A stretch of DNA of 64,000 nt, from contig RSEE01000002.1 in assembly GCA_003971905.1 (NCBI GenBank), positions 1,178,001-1,242,000 of the forward strand, written 5' to 3'. The notes under the pieces are model-generated. The model was not told the origin of the DNA. It saw nothing but the letters and a program-made list of their open reading frames with translations, and made no database searches. Within the stretch, counting starts at the first letter, position 1; each line of letters opens with the position of its first letter. A program made the position numbers and the translations under genes. This document shows, piece after piece, positions 34,496-45,524 of this stretch. The DNA comes from Moniliella sp. 'wahieum' (lineage: Eukaryota > Basidiomycota > Moniliellomycetes > Moniliellales > Moniliellaceae).

Positions 34496-35167
34496 GCCAG
34501 CGGCCTGAGGGAGGTTGAACGTGTTGAGGACCTGAGGCCCTCCGGCATCAGCCGGAGGTCTCAGTATTGAGTACTAGTTACTGAAGGGCCTGTGGCCTCC
34601 GCGGGAGGAGAGAGGTATGCGATGGTTGAGACGACGTCTACGTATCCGTCGCGCCCGATGGACACGGCAGCCAACAATCATCTGAAGTATCACAGCGGAT
34701 GGGACATGCGCCGAGTGACGGTGACTGGTGACGCGTGACGACGGACTCGGTGACTGGAACGGTGGCGGGGAAGAGGAGGACAGGGAGCAGACAGGGAGAC
34801 GAGGGAGACTGGCGCTGTGCCTCTGTGCGCAGGCCGCGGTTAGCCAGGCACGCCCTGGCACGCCGTTGTAGCTCCGCTCGGCACTGCGGCAGAGGGCGAC
34901 TAGCTTCGCGTGGGCCGCATGTCACTCTTTCTTATAAGCAAGCCCGCCTTCTCTCGGCCCTCCCCGACCGCCCTTTCTTCCCCTTCCCCACCGTTTCACC
35001 TTCGACCGTCAACCCCCCACACCATCCCCACCACTGGTTGGTGCCCGAGAGCCGGCTATCTCCTCCCGTTCCTCCCATCACCTCTCTCCAGCCGGTCTGG
35101 CCTTCCTTCTCACCCCTTCATCCTCTGGCCTGGAGCCTATACGCCGGTCGTATTCCTCATCATCATC

Positions 35168-36881
35168 ATGCACCCTCGTCCGCTGGTCGGTTCTCTTCCT
35201 CCTGCTCCTCGCCCACCTTGGCGTTGGGGTCAGTGCACTGCCCATCCGTGTGCTTCATGCGCCTGCCAGTCCCACACGGCGCACCCTACTGCCTTGACGG
35301 CGGAGCCTAAAGCCTGCTCCATCCACGGGGCTTTACCCCTTCCCAAGCCGTGTCCAAAGCGCTTGCGCAAGCCGGCAACCAGGGAAATCCTCGTCGCGCT
35401 GCGTCCCCGGAGGTGCTGGCTCCTCTTCTTCCGCTTCCGCTCGCCCCACATCTGCCTCATCCTACTCTAGCTCGCACTCACTCGCCGACCTCGTCGGCTG
35501 GCTCGGGTTCCAACTCAGGCTCTGGCTCGGGCTGGTTCAGGCTCGGGTTCAGGCTCGGTACAGGCTCAGGTTCGGGTTCAGGTTCGGGTTCCTCAAGTTC
35601 GAAGAGCACTTCCCACGGTTCTGGCAGCTCAGCGGGTGCTGGCAGCTGTCCTGCCTGGGCTACGGGTGGGTACAACGGCCCCAAGACCAAGAGCATGAAT
35701 GTCCCCACCTCGTGCTTCCTCCCATCGTCTTCGTCAAGTCCTCGCTCCTCCGCGTCCAAGTTCCTCTCCTCGTCCAAGTCCACGGCGGCTTCAAGCACCA
35801 AGACTTCTTCCACGGTTTCCTCGACCAACACGCAATCCACCTCCAAGTCCATGTCGAGTACCCCACCTCCTCTAAGTCTTGGAGCTCGTCCAGCGTTACG
35901 TCGTCTACAGCAAGCCACAAGTCAACGTGCAAGCCCAAGAGTTCTTCTACGCGCAGCAGCAGCAGTGCTACTAGCACCTCAAGTTTCCTCCAGTAGTGCT
36001 TCCTCCGGCAGTTCTTTGCCGAGCAACCCCCTACTGGTACGTTGCCGCACGATGGGTACAGCAAGGCAGAGCTGAGCACGGATTTGCACAAGATCATGGC
36101 CTGGGCCGACGACTTGGAACAGCTGAAGGGTGGTTTGTTCAATGAAAATGTGGATGCCGTGTGGCACGCAGCGGCACGGTACTGGAATGAGATGCCTGCC
36201 CGTGTTGGCGGCGCGCTTCATCCTTGCTGACATTCGAGCCGAGTCTGACTTTGACAAAAGATGGTCGACGGTCCTGCCTGGGGCCTTCTCCAAGTCAGCC
36301 GGGTCAAGACAGCAACGATGACCTTGTTCAAGCAGCATGCACTGTCAAACACCACAAGGTATCGTGGCAAGCGGGTGGAATCAGTCAGGCGAAGGATCGG
36401 GTGCATGACGGACTACCAGTCTTCGGATCCGTTGGACTTGGCCAAGTTGACCAACCGGGATCTTCTCCGTCCGTGGATCAACATTCACGTCGCGTCCTGG
36501 ATCCAGTCCAATCTGGCCCGGTCGGGGAGCAACGATCCCTACGACTGGCAAGAGATGGCCCGTCTGTCCCATTCCGTCGCACACACCAGCAGCACGTCCA
36601 AGCGAACCCAAAGCCAAACCAAGTTGAACAAGTTCTTGCAGGCCACCCAGTTGCCATACACGTTCCAGACCGCTCTGGGGTCCTGGCTTGCCGGTCCCGC
36701 GACCGATGGTCCTGGGTCGTACAAGCAGACGGGCGATAACCGGTCAGGCCAGTACATCAACTCGGTTCTGGCTGGCGTCAAAGTTTTGTTTGGCAAGCCG
36801 AACTTGACGACCAACATTTTCAACAAGTGGTCGGTACACCCGGGATTGGTGGATTACAATATCCATGCTTTGTCTGTGTGA
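35168..36881 (+). CDS. Secreted lysozyme/SLT-like protein with Ser/Gly-rich linker, frameshifted
   Basis: A probable secreted enzyme. ATG 35168 is followed, after one indel, by the hydrophobic signal-like stretch VLFLLLLAHLGVGVSALPI. A long Ser/Gly-rich linker (about 35480-35990) follows, partly made of 6-bp GGCTCG/GGTTCA repeats. The C-terminal domain has SKAELSTDLHKIMAWADDLE, NVDAVWHAAARYWNEMPARV and FILADIRAESDF (Glu-Ser at 36241-36246). After one indel comes GPAWGLLQVSRVKTA (GLLQVS at 36282-36299). It continues LRPWINIHVASWIQSNLARS and TALGSWLAGPATDGPGSYKQ and ends DYNIHALSV-stop. The Glu-Ser plus GLLQ spacing is the hallmark of the lysozyme/lytic transglycosylase fold. Activity and substrate (peptidoglycan or chitin) are inference. 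At least four frame breaks occur. Confidence 0.5.
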
Positions 36882-38846
36882 GCTGTGCTCCGCTTCCATG
36901 ACTCGGTCGATTTTGTTTTCATTGGTCCCGCATGCTGGCTCCATTTGGTTTGGTTTGGCTACCTTGTCCGCGTCCCTGATACCCTCCGTATCCTATCCCT
37001 CGCGGCCCTCTTAGACAGTTCTGCTGAACTGTTGTCTTTTGCGTGACAACTCTGCTCTTAATCTTGTATTCTCTGCGTGCCCTCTCCCCGAATTTATCTC
37101 TACCTTTTCCCCATAAAACCATTTGCTACGATAGCGTTTCCGATTTTTGGCGTTTTGCCTAAGCTTGGAACGTGCTAGTTCTTGGAGATACAATGAGAAG
37201 TATCGTCGCCTAGACGAACAGAGGCGGGTCTTATCTCCGGTGCCACACTGGCGGTAGTTGCACCCCGGTAGCCCTCCTGTGCGGAGTCAGACGCAGAGAG
37301 GTGAACGTGAGGCAGAGGATGATGCTGAGTTGGAAGAGTGAAGCACAATCTCAACCAAGTCACTTTTACACTCCGGATACTCCGCATCAATCTTTAACCC
37401 TGATACGCTTACGGGGCTACACACCCCTCCGTTTGACACCTACACCCCTTGCACCCATCATTAACCCTCTACACCTGGCCAAATACACCCATACGTCAAC
37501 ACTCGGCACGTCAACACCCCATCCGTCGCTACTCCATCTACGGCTACTTCATCCGTGTTCATCACTCCACCTGACGAGGCCAGCCCATCAATCGGCACCC
37601 ATTCGGACCAGCACAACTTTTTAGATTAAGAATCTTGGCTGCTGGAACAAGCAGAGTGCGACAAGAACGTCAAGTACCAGGTACGCACTCAAGGGCCGTT
37701 TTTTCCCTTGGTTTGACGAAGCGAGGATATTATGGCACCAAGACAGCGGGCAAGATGTTTGCGCACGGAAGGATCTGACTATTGAATCTCAATGGAAATG
37801 GTTCCTCGTTCGGAAATGTCTACCACGTTCATCCGTGTTCACACGCGCTACCTCGGCTACGGGACCGAATGGCGAGCACCAGAGGGTCCTGATATCTGGC
37901 GGTTCCCCTGGTTTCTTAACAGTGGTGGCGCTACCAAGTAACACACGCAAGATGAACCGGTTGGTTTAGGCGTAGCGTTTCCCTGTCCTAGCCTTAAGCT
38001 CTGTCAATGATATGGATGCACCTTCAAGAATGCGTTCTCTGTGTGCGTTTTCTTGATTACTTTTCCTGGGTGATAATTTAGATAGAGATAGGCTACCACG
38101 TAGGAATACCCGATGCAACTATGCGCCCTTCCACTCTTCTTCCGGTTCTCTGAAAAAGCCTTACCTTGGACCTCGGAACCTCCTCAACAGCAGTGCTGTA
38201 TAGACTAAAAGATGGTGTTGGCACTAGAAGACTTGTGCTGGTTGAGCTGTTTGCAATAAGGTCCAGCAGACTCCTCGGGAAGCTACTCCTTCGCACCATA
38301 CACATACACCCAGTCCTAGGCCAAGATCACAATACAACATGGGATCGGATCTGAATTCTGGGACGTTTACTCACCCCGACGGCCCCAAACATGGAGCAGC
38401 CGAAACCCAGTCCTGGCCCTCGGCTTCGCTACAAGCTGCATGTCGATGTGGTGACAACGTTCCCTGACTCTGACGCTCTGGCGCCACTGCCGTGCCCCCA
38501 GCCTGTCCCTCACGATCACACCAGGCACTGCTTCGCGGATCCTGCGATGAGAAAGGACAAAAACGGTGCGGCTCTCTTCCAGAACCATATATCCTATCGC
38601 ACTATTAGAGGAGTGGCGCGTCCAGCACCAGGGATCCAAGGCGTCTCGGCTGGCCCACTCGGACCAGGGCACTGCGTTGGCCATTGGCCTCTCAGCAGGG
38701 AGGGGTATCGAATCGAGGGATGGGATGGAATTAGGGGATTGGACAAGACCATTAGTAGCGCGCGACAGGGCCGTGAAACGGCCCCAAGCGTTGAAGGCCA
38801 ACGCGAGAGGGTGGTGGGGGTCACCATGACCGGACAAGGAAGCCAC
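36882..38846. other. Intergenic region
   Basis: No gene recognised in about 2 kb. A C/T/A-rich stretch with many CACC and CATC words lies at 37370-37620. Open frames at 38367-38861 on both strands lack motifs and lie just past the riboflavin synthase stop. Confidence 0.5.
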
Positions 38847-39792
38847 CTACGGGAAGGATGAATTACTTGTGCTCGCCACGACCTTGCGCACAATGTGCTC
38901 CACCAACGTTCCAGCGCTGTGCCGGGCTCGTCCCCACCGGCTGCTGGGGCAGAGGCCAAGGCGCCCTGCACCGACCTGACCACATACTTGCCCGCCATAT
39001 CAAACTCGACATTGACCGCCTCGCCTGGGTGGAGGTTAGGGAGATCAATGATGGACTGGGTGTGAGCAATGAGCATGACGGTCAACTCGATCGTTTCCTT
39101 CTCCTCTGAAGGTGGGGGGAAGTCGCAAGTTGGCTTGGTATGCGTCGGGGGAGAGGTGGCGCTGCTGTGCGGTGAGCGCGCCACCCGAGGCAGGACTAAC
39201 ATCAATCAAGGTCAAGCTCGCTCCGTTGAGCGTGATGAACCCCTTGGGGATGAGGTACGGGGCGCACTGGGCGGAGTGGGAAGGCCGACGGCCGAGCGCA
39301 GACGCAACGTGAGCGTCAATGCGTTTCCCGTCGGCGCGAGAGACAAGGGGTGGCAACGGTATCGACGTGTCCTTGGACCTGGTGTCCTCCAAACCGCGTG
39401 TGCCCACTCATCGCTCGTTCGCAGTTGACTTTTTGGCCCGGCCGGACCGAGCCCAAGTTGTCCGCTGCAGCGTCTCGGGCGCGAGTCCGACTTTGAACCA
39501 TCCGCCCTTGTCCGTCTTGGAAAAGTCCGTGACAGTCAAGCATGCGCCTGCGAGGGAGGAGGAGAAGGTCAGTACGCCCAATCGAAAGCGGTGCCCCAGC
39601 AAGGCAGGCCAGGGGGGGGGGGGGGGGGGCAACTTACCTTGCACCGCAATGCTGTCTCCAATGTGGCAGTCGTCCAGCAATTGAGGCGGCATCACCAATG
39701 GTAAGGGAGAACCCGTTGCCTCCAGCTTCCGAGGGGTCATGGTTCTCCACTTGCAGAACGGGTGCGGAGATCTCGATCAGACCGGTGAACAT
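38847..39792 (-). CDS. RIB5: Riboflavin synthase
   Basis: Dismutates 6,7-dimethyl-8-ribityllumazine to riboflavin, the last step of vitamin B2 synthesis. The first lumazine-binding domain starts MFTGLIEISAPVLQVE and shows LLDDCHIGDSIAVQG, CLTVTDFSKTDKGGWFKVGL and RAMSGHTRFGGHQVQGHVDT. The second has YLIPKGFITLNGASLTLIDV and HPGEAVNVEFDMAGKYVVR. The start MFTG is diagnostic for the family. One intron (39548-39637, GTAAGT...CTCGCAG) contains an 18-base G run (C on the coding strand). Frame breaks occur near 39450, 39330, 39110 and 38930. The last shift would end the protein at the TAG of 38847-38849. The estimated length of about 285 residues exceeds the usual 230-240, so a second small intron in the middle is possible. 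Confidence 0.9.
39612..39629. repeat. 18-base G homopolymer in RIB5 intron
   Basis: An uninterrupted run of G on the plus strand, close to the 5' splice site of the RIB5 intron. Confidence 0.95.
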
Positions 39793-40028
39793 GGCGCCAA
39801 GGGTGGGGGTGGAGGAGGGAGTGGTGGCGGGGTGACCCGGTGACGGTGCTTAAAAGGCGCGTCGAAATACGCCCGAACCAACGGAAATAAGAAGGACCGG
39901 TTCCGAGTCTAAAGTACCACGACGCATGATCAGGAACATTGAACGTTTGAATACTTGCGTGACGTGTGACGCTTGACGGACTGTGATTGATGCTGGTCTG
40001 CCGAATCGGTACAACCTGGTATGGTACC

Positions 40029-40057
40029 CGTGATGCGGCACGTGCCGCATCACGTGA
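40029..40057. promoter_or_regulatory. 26-bp palindrome with paired CACGTG boxes
   Basis: Bases 40029-40054 form a perfect 26-bp inverted repeat centred on GCACGTGC. A second box, TCACGTGA, overlaps its right end (40050-40057), and a third CACGTG lies at 40098-40103. All sit in the 495-bp divergent promoter between RIB5 and the gene at 40288. CACGTG is the site of Cbf1/bHLH factors; binding here is inferred. Confidence 0.6.
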
Positions 40058-40287
40058 TGAGCTTGATGGTACGCGAACTGCAAGCGCTGGTTTTGGCCAC
40101 GTGACGCAGCGGAGTGGGACGCCAAACGCAAGCAAGCGCCGCGCCGTAGAGACCAACACCACAGCACAACTATCGCACAACTGGCCACCCGTCGCCTACC
40201 CCACCACCAGCACTCTCGTTCCCGCCTCGTCTACTCCCTTACACCGCCCAGTGCCTTTGCACTTCCTATTCCTGTCTTGTTGCATCC

Positions 40288-41233
40288 ATGAGCATACCTC
40301 CCACCAGCACCTACGCTCCCGTGCCCGATCCGACGCGCCATCACCACCAAGACAGCGTTTGGATGGCGTGGAGCTCGAGCGCATGGCGCAGATATGTGCA
40401 AAGCGCCTGCGGTACGCTCACTTCAAAGTCCAAAATGGCTGGGTGCGTCTCTTTGGGTTAATTGATTCCGGAATACCCCACTGACCTCGCTGTACCCAAT
40501 GCTTGCGCTGGTCCAGGCAAACAAACCCTCTCAGAGGTGGAGAATCTGTATTACAAGAAACAGCGCACCTACCGTGCTGCCACCACCCGCAGTGGTGATC
40601 TGTTCGGACCATCGCCCCAAGTACCCCTAATGCGGCCAAACACGAACACAAGGCGCTTGGCCCTTGGCCCCAAACCAGGACAAGGACAAGGACACGGACA
40701 CGGACAAGGACAAGGACAAGCAAACGTGTTGAGCACTACCACCGCATCCGTCAGCAACAGTGTATGGGAGGCGGCCTGTACCGACAGAGCGAACAAGTTC
40801 CGGCGCGGAGTGCTCTCGCGCGCGCCAGCCGGGGTACGACAATATGTCGTTGTTGGCGCAGGCATCGCTGATGCGCCGCCCGCCTCGACGCCGGCGCGCA
40901 AAGCCGCCCCGCGCACGCCTACCCGTCGCTCTGCCCCTTGAGCATCATTTCCCCATCTCCGGTTCGAGCGCGACGACCACGAAGCGTCCGGGGCCCCTCC
41001 CTGTTGTTTCTCCACCCCCGCACCGCGCCCCACGCCCTACCACGGTGATGGTGCGGGAGGGAAGGAAGCAGCTGTACCACCAACTATGCGGCCTTTTGGG
41101 CCCACGTTGGCTCCATGGGTGGTTTGGGCAGCTCGACCCCAACCGATCCAAGGAAGCGTTCCTCCCGGCCCTCCATCCCACTCCCGACGAGGCAGAAGTA
41201 CCAACGAAACGGGTGCGCGTGGCAGGCGTGTAG
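40288..41233 (+). CDS. Possible Nrm1/Whi5-like transcriptional corepressor, frameshifted
   Basis: The recognisable part is a short helical motif: ELERMAQICAKRLRYAHFKV, then QNGW, and after a probable intron (donor GTGCGT at 40442, acceptor GGTCCAG near 40518) KQTLSEVENLYYKKQRTYR. This resembles the GTB motif by which fungal Nrm1/Whi5 proteins bind G1/S transcription factors. The rest is low complexity, including a Gly-Gln/His repeat coded by GACAAG hexamers (about 40677-40722) and basic, Pro-rich sequence. A final segment reads VMVREGRKQLYHQLCGLLG. The start ATG 40288 (MSIPPTSTYAPVPDP) needs one shift to reach the motif frame. The true end could be 40941 or 41233. The family assignment is tentative. 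Confidence 0.4.
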
Positions 41234-42997
41234 CTTGCGATCCGGGGTGTTCGCGTTCGTGGAATGTGTGGCCGAGCGCGTTTTCCTCTCGGAATCGCAC
41301 CGCTCTTCATTTTTGCGTCGTGGGGGGGGATAAAAACCCTTTTTGGCGTGGCGTGTGGGGCGGATAAAACGGGTGCAGTCGCTCGATCGACTGTTGCCCC
41401 CCCCCTCACCTCTTTCTTCCACACACCTCATATTTGGGGCAGAGCATAAGACGTGGACGCGGCCACCTTCCATCCCGGCCCCCGTTACCGTCAACACACC
41501 AATGGCCGTTCGAAACCTACACTACTTTGTTTCCCCTCTGCATGCCCCTCTTTCACCCCCCCCCCCCCTCCGTTCTCCAATGATATGAAACCCACGTATG
41601 CGCGTCCCCCCCACCCATGTTGTAATCAATGTTGGTGCGACGGAGAAGTAGTCGGACGGTCCAAGGTGCAGGGGTGGCCGGTTGATGGGGAGTGTCTGTT
41701 GGATGTGTTGACGCGAAGGTCTGTAGCGGAGGGTGACCGTGGGGTACGCACGCAGGGGTGCGGGACGGGGCGGACGGTCAAGGATTTTCTCCCCAGCTGA
41801 CGCACTGATGAGAGCGGGAGAAAGGAGCGCCAGACAGCCACTATTCTCGCCACGATTGTCCCGGACGGGGGGTCGGAGTAGAGCGCAAGCACCTATCTCT
41901 GCATCAATGCATGTCCCCGTCGAGATGGACTGGGAGATGCTGGCCGCGTCTTGTGTGTTGCGTTGCGTTGCATGAATGACATGAGCATGAGGCCAACAAA
42001 GCATGGCTGGGCGGCCTGTGGGGGCTGCGGGTAGGGTTAGTCGGCGTGGGTGCGGGCGGGCGGTGGGCAGAGGCGCGGGCCGGGGGGAAGGTGAGTAGTG
42101 TGAATGGAAGGACACATGAAACAGCGTACGCTCTGGAGCGGCCAGAAACCGAGGGTGGGGGCTGGATGGTGGCCCTGTGCCCACTTGCGTTGCTGCGGCC
42201 CTGGCCTGCGCTGGCCGGGCTGGCTAGGCACCGCGACTCATGTACATGGCACGCACCAGGTACCATTGATTGGGTCACCGCATCCCGGCCGGCACCGGAC
42301 ATGAAGAATGAACGTTGGTTTTCGGCGCGTCCGGCCCAGGGCGTAGTAGGGCGTACCCGCAAAGCAGCGGGGGGCACTGGAGGGCTCGGGTGTGCGCGCT
42401 GGTTCGCCGTTTCTGTGGGGGCAGTGGCTGGGGCAGGACAAGCGCCACGCTGTGCTGCACGATGATCGATGAGTTCGGTCAACCGATGATCAATGAACAC
42501 ACGCCGAGAATGCATTCAATCTATCGACTATCGATGACCACATGCCGAATGCACGCCCGCCAGAGCGCTCTCCATGAAACTCGCCGAGAATGTGGCGCTT
42601 GGGGCCGTGGTCCGGTTGTCCGGTCTTGTCCGGTCCTGCTCCGTCCTGCCGTGCTGCTCCGGCCGGCTGCCCCCTGCCGACCCTGTCCCTGCAGCACCAC
42701 GTGGGTACCCGCAAAGATGCATCACATGATGCATGATGTTCGATGATCGATCGGTACGCTGACTAGGAGGAGTCGCTCGTGGGCGGCAGCCACAATACAC
42801 AGCCCCAGTGCCTGCCTCCCGCACCGCCCTGGTGCCTGGCTGGTGGCTGCAGGCGCATGCGAGCGTTCGTGTTAAAAAGTAGTGCGCAGCGTCGATGCCC
42901 GCCTTGCGCCCCGCCCACCTCCTTCTTCGTCCCCTCCACCACCTCCATCTTTCTTCTCGCTGTTTTTTTTTATCCTTCCCATCCCACGTCCCTCGCC
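41234..42997. other. Intergenic region with C-rich tracts
   Basis: No gene recognised. A 13-C run lies at 41556-41568. An ATGCATG/ATCGATG patch is at 42717-42752. Longer open frames on the minus strand (for example 41522-42184) are compositional, rich in Pro, Arg and Ala. Confidence 0.55.
42717..42752. repeat. ATGCATG and ATCGATG heptad patch
   Basis: GATGCATCACATGATGCATG is followed by ATGTTCGATGATCGATCGG. Confidence 0.7.
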
Positions 42998-44026
42998 ATG
43001 CCCGAGCTGTTAACGCTGCTGTTACCACCCCTGTCGATTACCAGGCCTTTGTTGCCAGCATGATGACCGAGCCCAAGCGCGACGACACGTTGACGCTTGC
43101 GCCCGATCTCTTTGCTCTGGATCCGCACCTGCCCAATGGCAACTACGCTTCGCTCAGCGATGCTTCCATCAGCTCTAGCCCTGTCCTATCCCCTCTCTCC
43201 TGGTGAATACGAAAGCAGCAACGCGTCGCTAGACGCGTCGCCCCCGCGGACCTGGCTCAATTTTTTATGGACATCTCGCCCTTTCGCAAGCCGACACGGT
43301 CTCGCCGACTGTGTCGACGGCCCCCACCCGGGTCTCTCCAATGAAGTGCAAGCCCGCCTGTTTGAGTTCGTGGGCCACACGTCAGCCACCTCAACTTCCG
43401 TGCCCCTGGCGCTATCCGAGTCGCAGGTTGCAGACACGCCCGCCACGGCCGACTCGAAAGACTCGGAGACCTGACGTACGAGTCGGTCTGTGCCAGCCTC
43501 AAGGAGATGGCTGCCAGCGATACCTCGGCCAAGGTGATGATGCAGTTCCTGAATCTGTCGCGTGCTGCGCTGCAACGCGGATCCCAGCGGAGATTGTGTT
43601 GCAAGGTCTGCTGGAACGGGAGACGCGCACGGCGGCGTCGCCGTTGTCAACAAGTTCGTCTGCCTCGGGCTTTGCGGCGCCCCGGCGTCCTCGTCAGTCG
43701 CTGCGCGAAGCGGCGAGCCCGTATGCCATCCCAGCTGGCCCGCGAATGTACCAGTGCGACCAGTGCCCGTTGGTGTTGACCGTGCGTACAATCTCAAGGA
43801 GCACCTCAAGACCCACGATCCCAACTGCAACAAGCGCTTCCCTTGCCCGCTGACCAAGTGCCGTCACGCGTCCCACCGCCGTGCCGACATGCACCGGCAC
43901 ATTAAAAATGTGCACATGAAGAAGGACGGTCTGTCCGAGACGGAGAAGACGATCGTCTGGCTGCCTACCCTGCGATGCGGGTCGAAATTTACCCTGAAGA
44001 GAGGAGGCTCGCCCCTCCGTCTCTGA
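42998..44026 (+). CDS. C2H2 zinc-finger protein, frameshifted
   Basis: A predicted nuclear DNA-binding protein. From ATG 42998, after one base is restored in the CCC run, the frame reads NAAVTTPVDYQAFVASMMTE and LFALDPHLPNGNYASLSDAS, a Ser-rich N-terminal region. Two C2H2 fingers lie at about 43746-43916: MYQCDQCPLVL, with a break inside, then RAYNLKEHLKTH, and CPLTKCRHASHRRADMHRHI with KNVH. An acidic and basic tail (KKDGLSETEKTIVW) follows. Breaks occur near 43010, 43205, 43475, 43620 and 43785. The tandem fingers are clear; target genes are unknown. It is not obviously paralogous to the finger protein at 6.6-7.7 kb outside the fingers. Confidence 0.7.
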
Positions 44027-44934
44027 TGGAGTTGCGGCCTGTTTTACGTTTAACCAATCACCACTCTGATCCTAGTGGCTCCGGCCGCTGGCTTCCGGAC
44101 CGACGACTCGATCGTCGATCCACCGTCCCCCTTGCCAGCGACGTCCGCTGCCGCCCCACTTACTCGAGAACCTCGAGCCCAGGCACCTCTTGTCTCTTGT
44201 GCTTGCCACGGAGCAAGAGGTTGGTTCCCCTAGCAACGTGGGTCATTAGTCTCCGCATTGTCGTTGAGCTGCCCCGTTGCGTGTTTGGGCAATTGCCTTT
44301 GCCTGTGTTTTCGTTCGCTCCCCTGGCTCCCCTGCACCTTACGGTGAGGGAGGGGCTGTCTTGGCTTTGGCTTTTCTCGTTCCTTTTGCGTGTTCTGTTT
44401 TGAATGTGTGGTCCACGTGTGTGCCATCTTTTTTCTTCTCTCGCTTTCCAAAGTAGCAATGGACTCAGTACTTCTCTTTGAACGGATGGCGGTGAGAGGT
44501 GCGATTTAGATGCGTTTAGTTGTAGGTAGACAGACGCACTGCTTGCCATCTCATCTGCTCTGCTGCCAGTCCGCCAGCATGCGTCGGAATCGCGCATGCA
44601 TGCCGTCCCAGTCCAGTCAGGGAGTGCAGCGACAAAGCCAGCGCCCAGGCGTGAACGTTGAAATGTCAATGTAGTCGTTGCCGCAGCACAGCTTCGATCC
44701 CAGCGGAACTGGCATTCCTCCGCCTGCCCGGCGTCGGAGCAGACCGGGGGCCAGTGAGCTGTGACCAGTGACGATTAGCTAAGCAGTGGACAGGGCGAGT
44801 GTAGAGCAGAGGCGCAGCAGGCGGCTGCTTTGAAATCAGCCTGCCTTCCCCCCGCCGCCCGCCGCCCTCCGCCCGCCAGCTTGACAGAGCACCCCAGCCT
44901 CGGCTTTTCCACCACCAGTCCCCGTTTGGCCAGC
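44027..44934. other. Intergenic region
   Basis: No gene, RNA or clear repeat recognised between the zinc-finger gene and QCR7. A 169-codon minus-strand frame (44160-44669) has no motif. Confidence 0.55.
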
Positions 44935-45524
44935 ATGTACACCGCGCTTCGTCGTCTGAGCACCCTCGGTGACCTCGTCAAGGCCAACCCGTGGGTCCAC
45001 CGCAAGCTCCAGCCCTTGGCCCGCTGGTACGTCGACAAGATGGGCTACCGCAAGCTCGGCCTCAAGTTCGACGACTTGTTGATCGAGGAGAGCGAGGTAA
45101 TGCAAAAGGTGCGCTGACTGTCGACCCCCTCCCCCCCACACCTACCCCATCTACGTGTCCCGCGTCGCTTCGTTCTGCGTGCCCCGTAGGGTCGGCGAGC
45201 GATGCACGACCGTCCCAAGCACGCGTTGGGACAGCGCAGCGCGACGGGGCATGGAAGTGGGTGGGGGATCTGCCATGGAGAGAAGCTAACTTGTTGGTTG
45301 CGTGTTGTTGTGCAGTCCATTGCTCGTCTTTCGCCTCGTGAGCAGCAAGACCGGATCTGGCGGATCCGTCGTGCGGTGCACCAGGACATGCTCCACCGCC
45401 CGCTGCCCAAGAGCGAGTGGACCAGCAGGAGGAGGATGCGCGGTACCTCACCCCGTTCGTCAAGCAGGTCGCGGCCGAGCTCGAGGAGCGTGCGGCCTAC
45501 GACAATGCCACCATCAAGAAGTAG
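44935..45524 (+). CDS. QCR7: Ubiquinol-cytochrome c reductase subunit 7 (14 kDa)
   Basis: A matrix-facing accessory subunit of respiratory complex III. Exon 1 (44935-45108) codes MYTALRRLSTLGDLVKANPW and YRKLGLKFDDLLIEESEVMQ plus K. An intron of 207 bp (45109-45315, GTGCGC...GTGCAG) follows. Exon 2 starts SIARLSPREQQDRIWRIRRA and shows HRPLPKSEWT. One missing C after TGGACC breaks the frame; beyond it the sequence is EEDARYLTPFVKQVAAELEE and ends ATIKK-stop. With that base restored the protein is 127 residues, the same length as yeast Qcr7. No cleavable presequence is expected in this family. Identity is secure. Confidence 0.93.

Larger units (their letters stand above)
32881..35167. other. 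Gene-poor, heptad-rich intergenic region
   Basis: No gene recognised. This is the densest stretch of 7-bp-period arrays in the window (33119, 33431, 33874, 34009, 34124, 34363 and 34418, listed separately), plus a 20-bp perfect palindrome at 34160-34179. The final 250 bp are pyrimidine-rich, as in fungal promoters. Confidence 0.65.

Noticed and set aside
41522-42184. 220-codon minus-strand open frame
   Set aside because: Pro/Arg/Ala composition, no motif, and it crosses a 13-C run.
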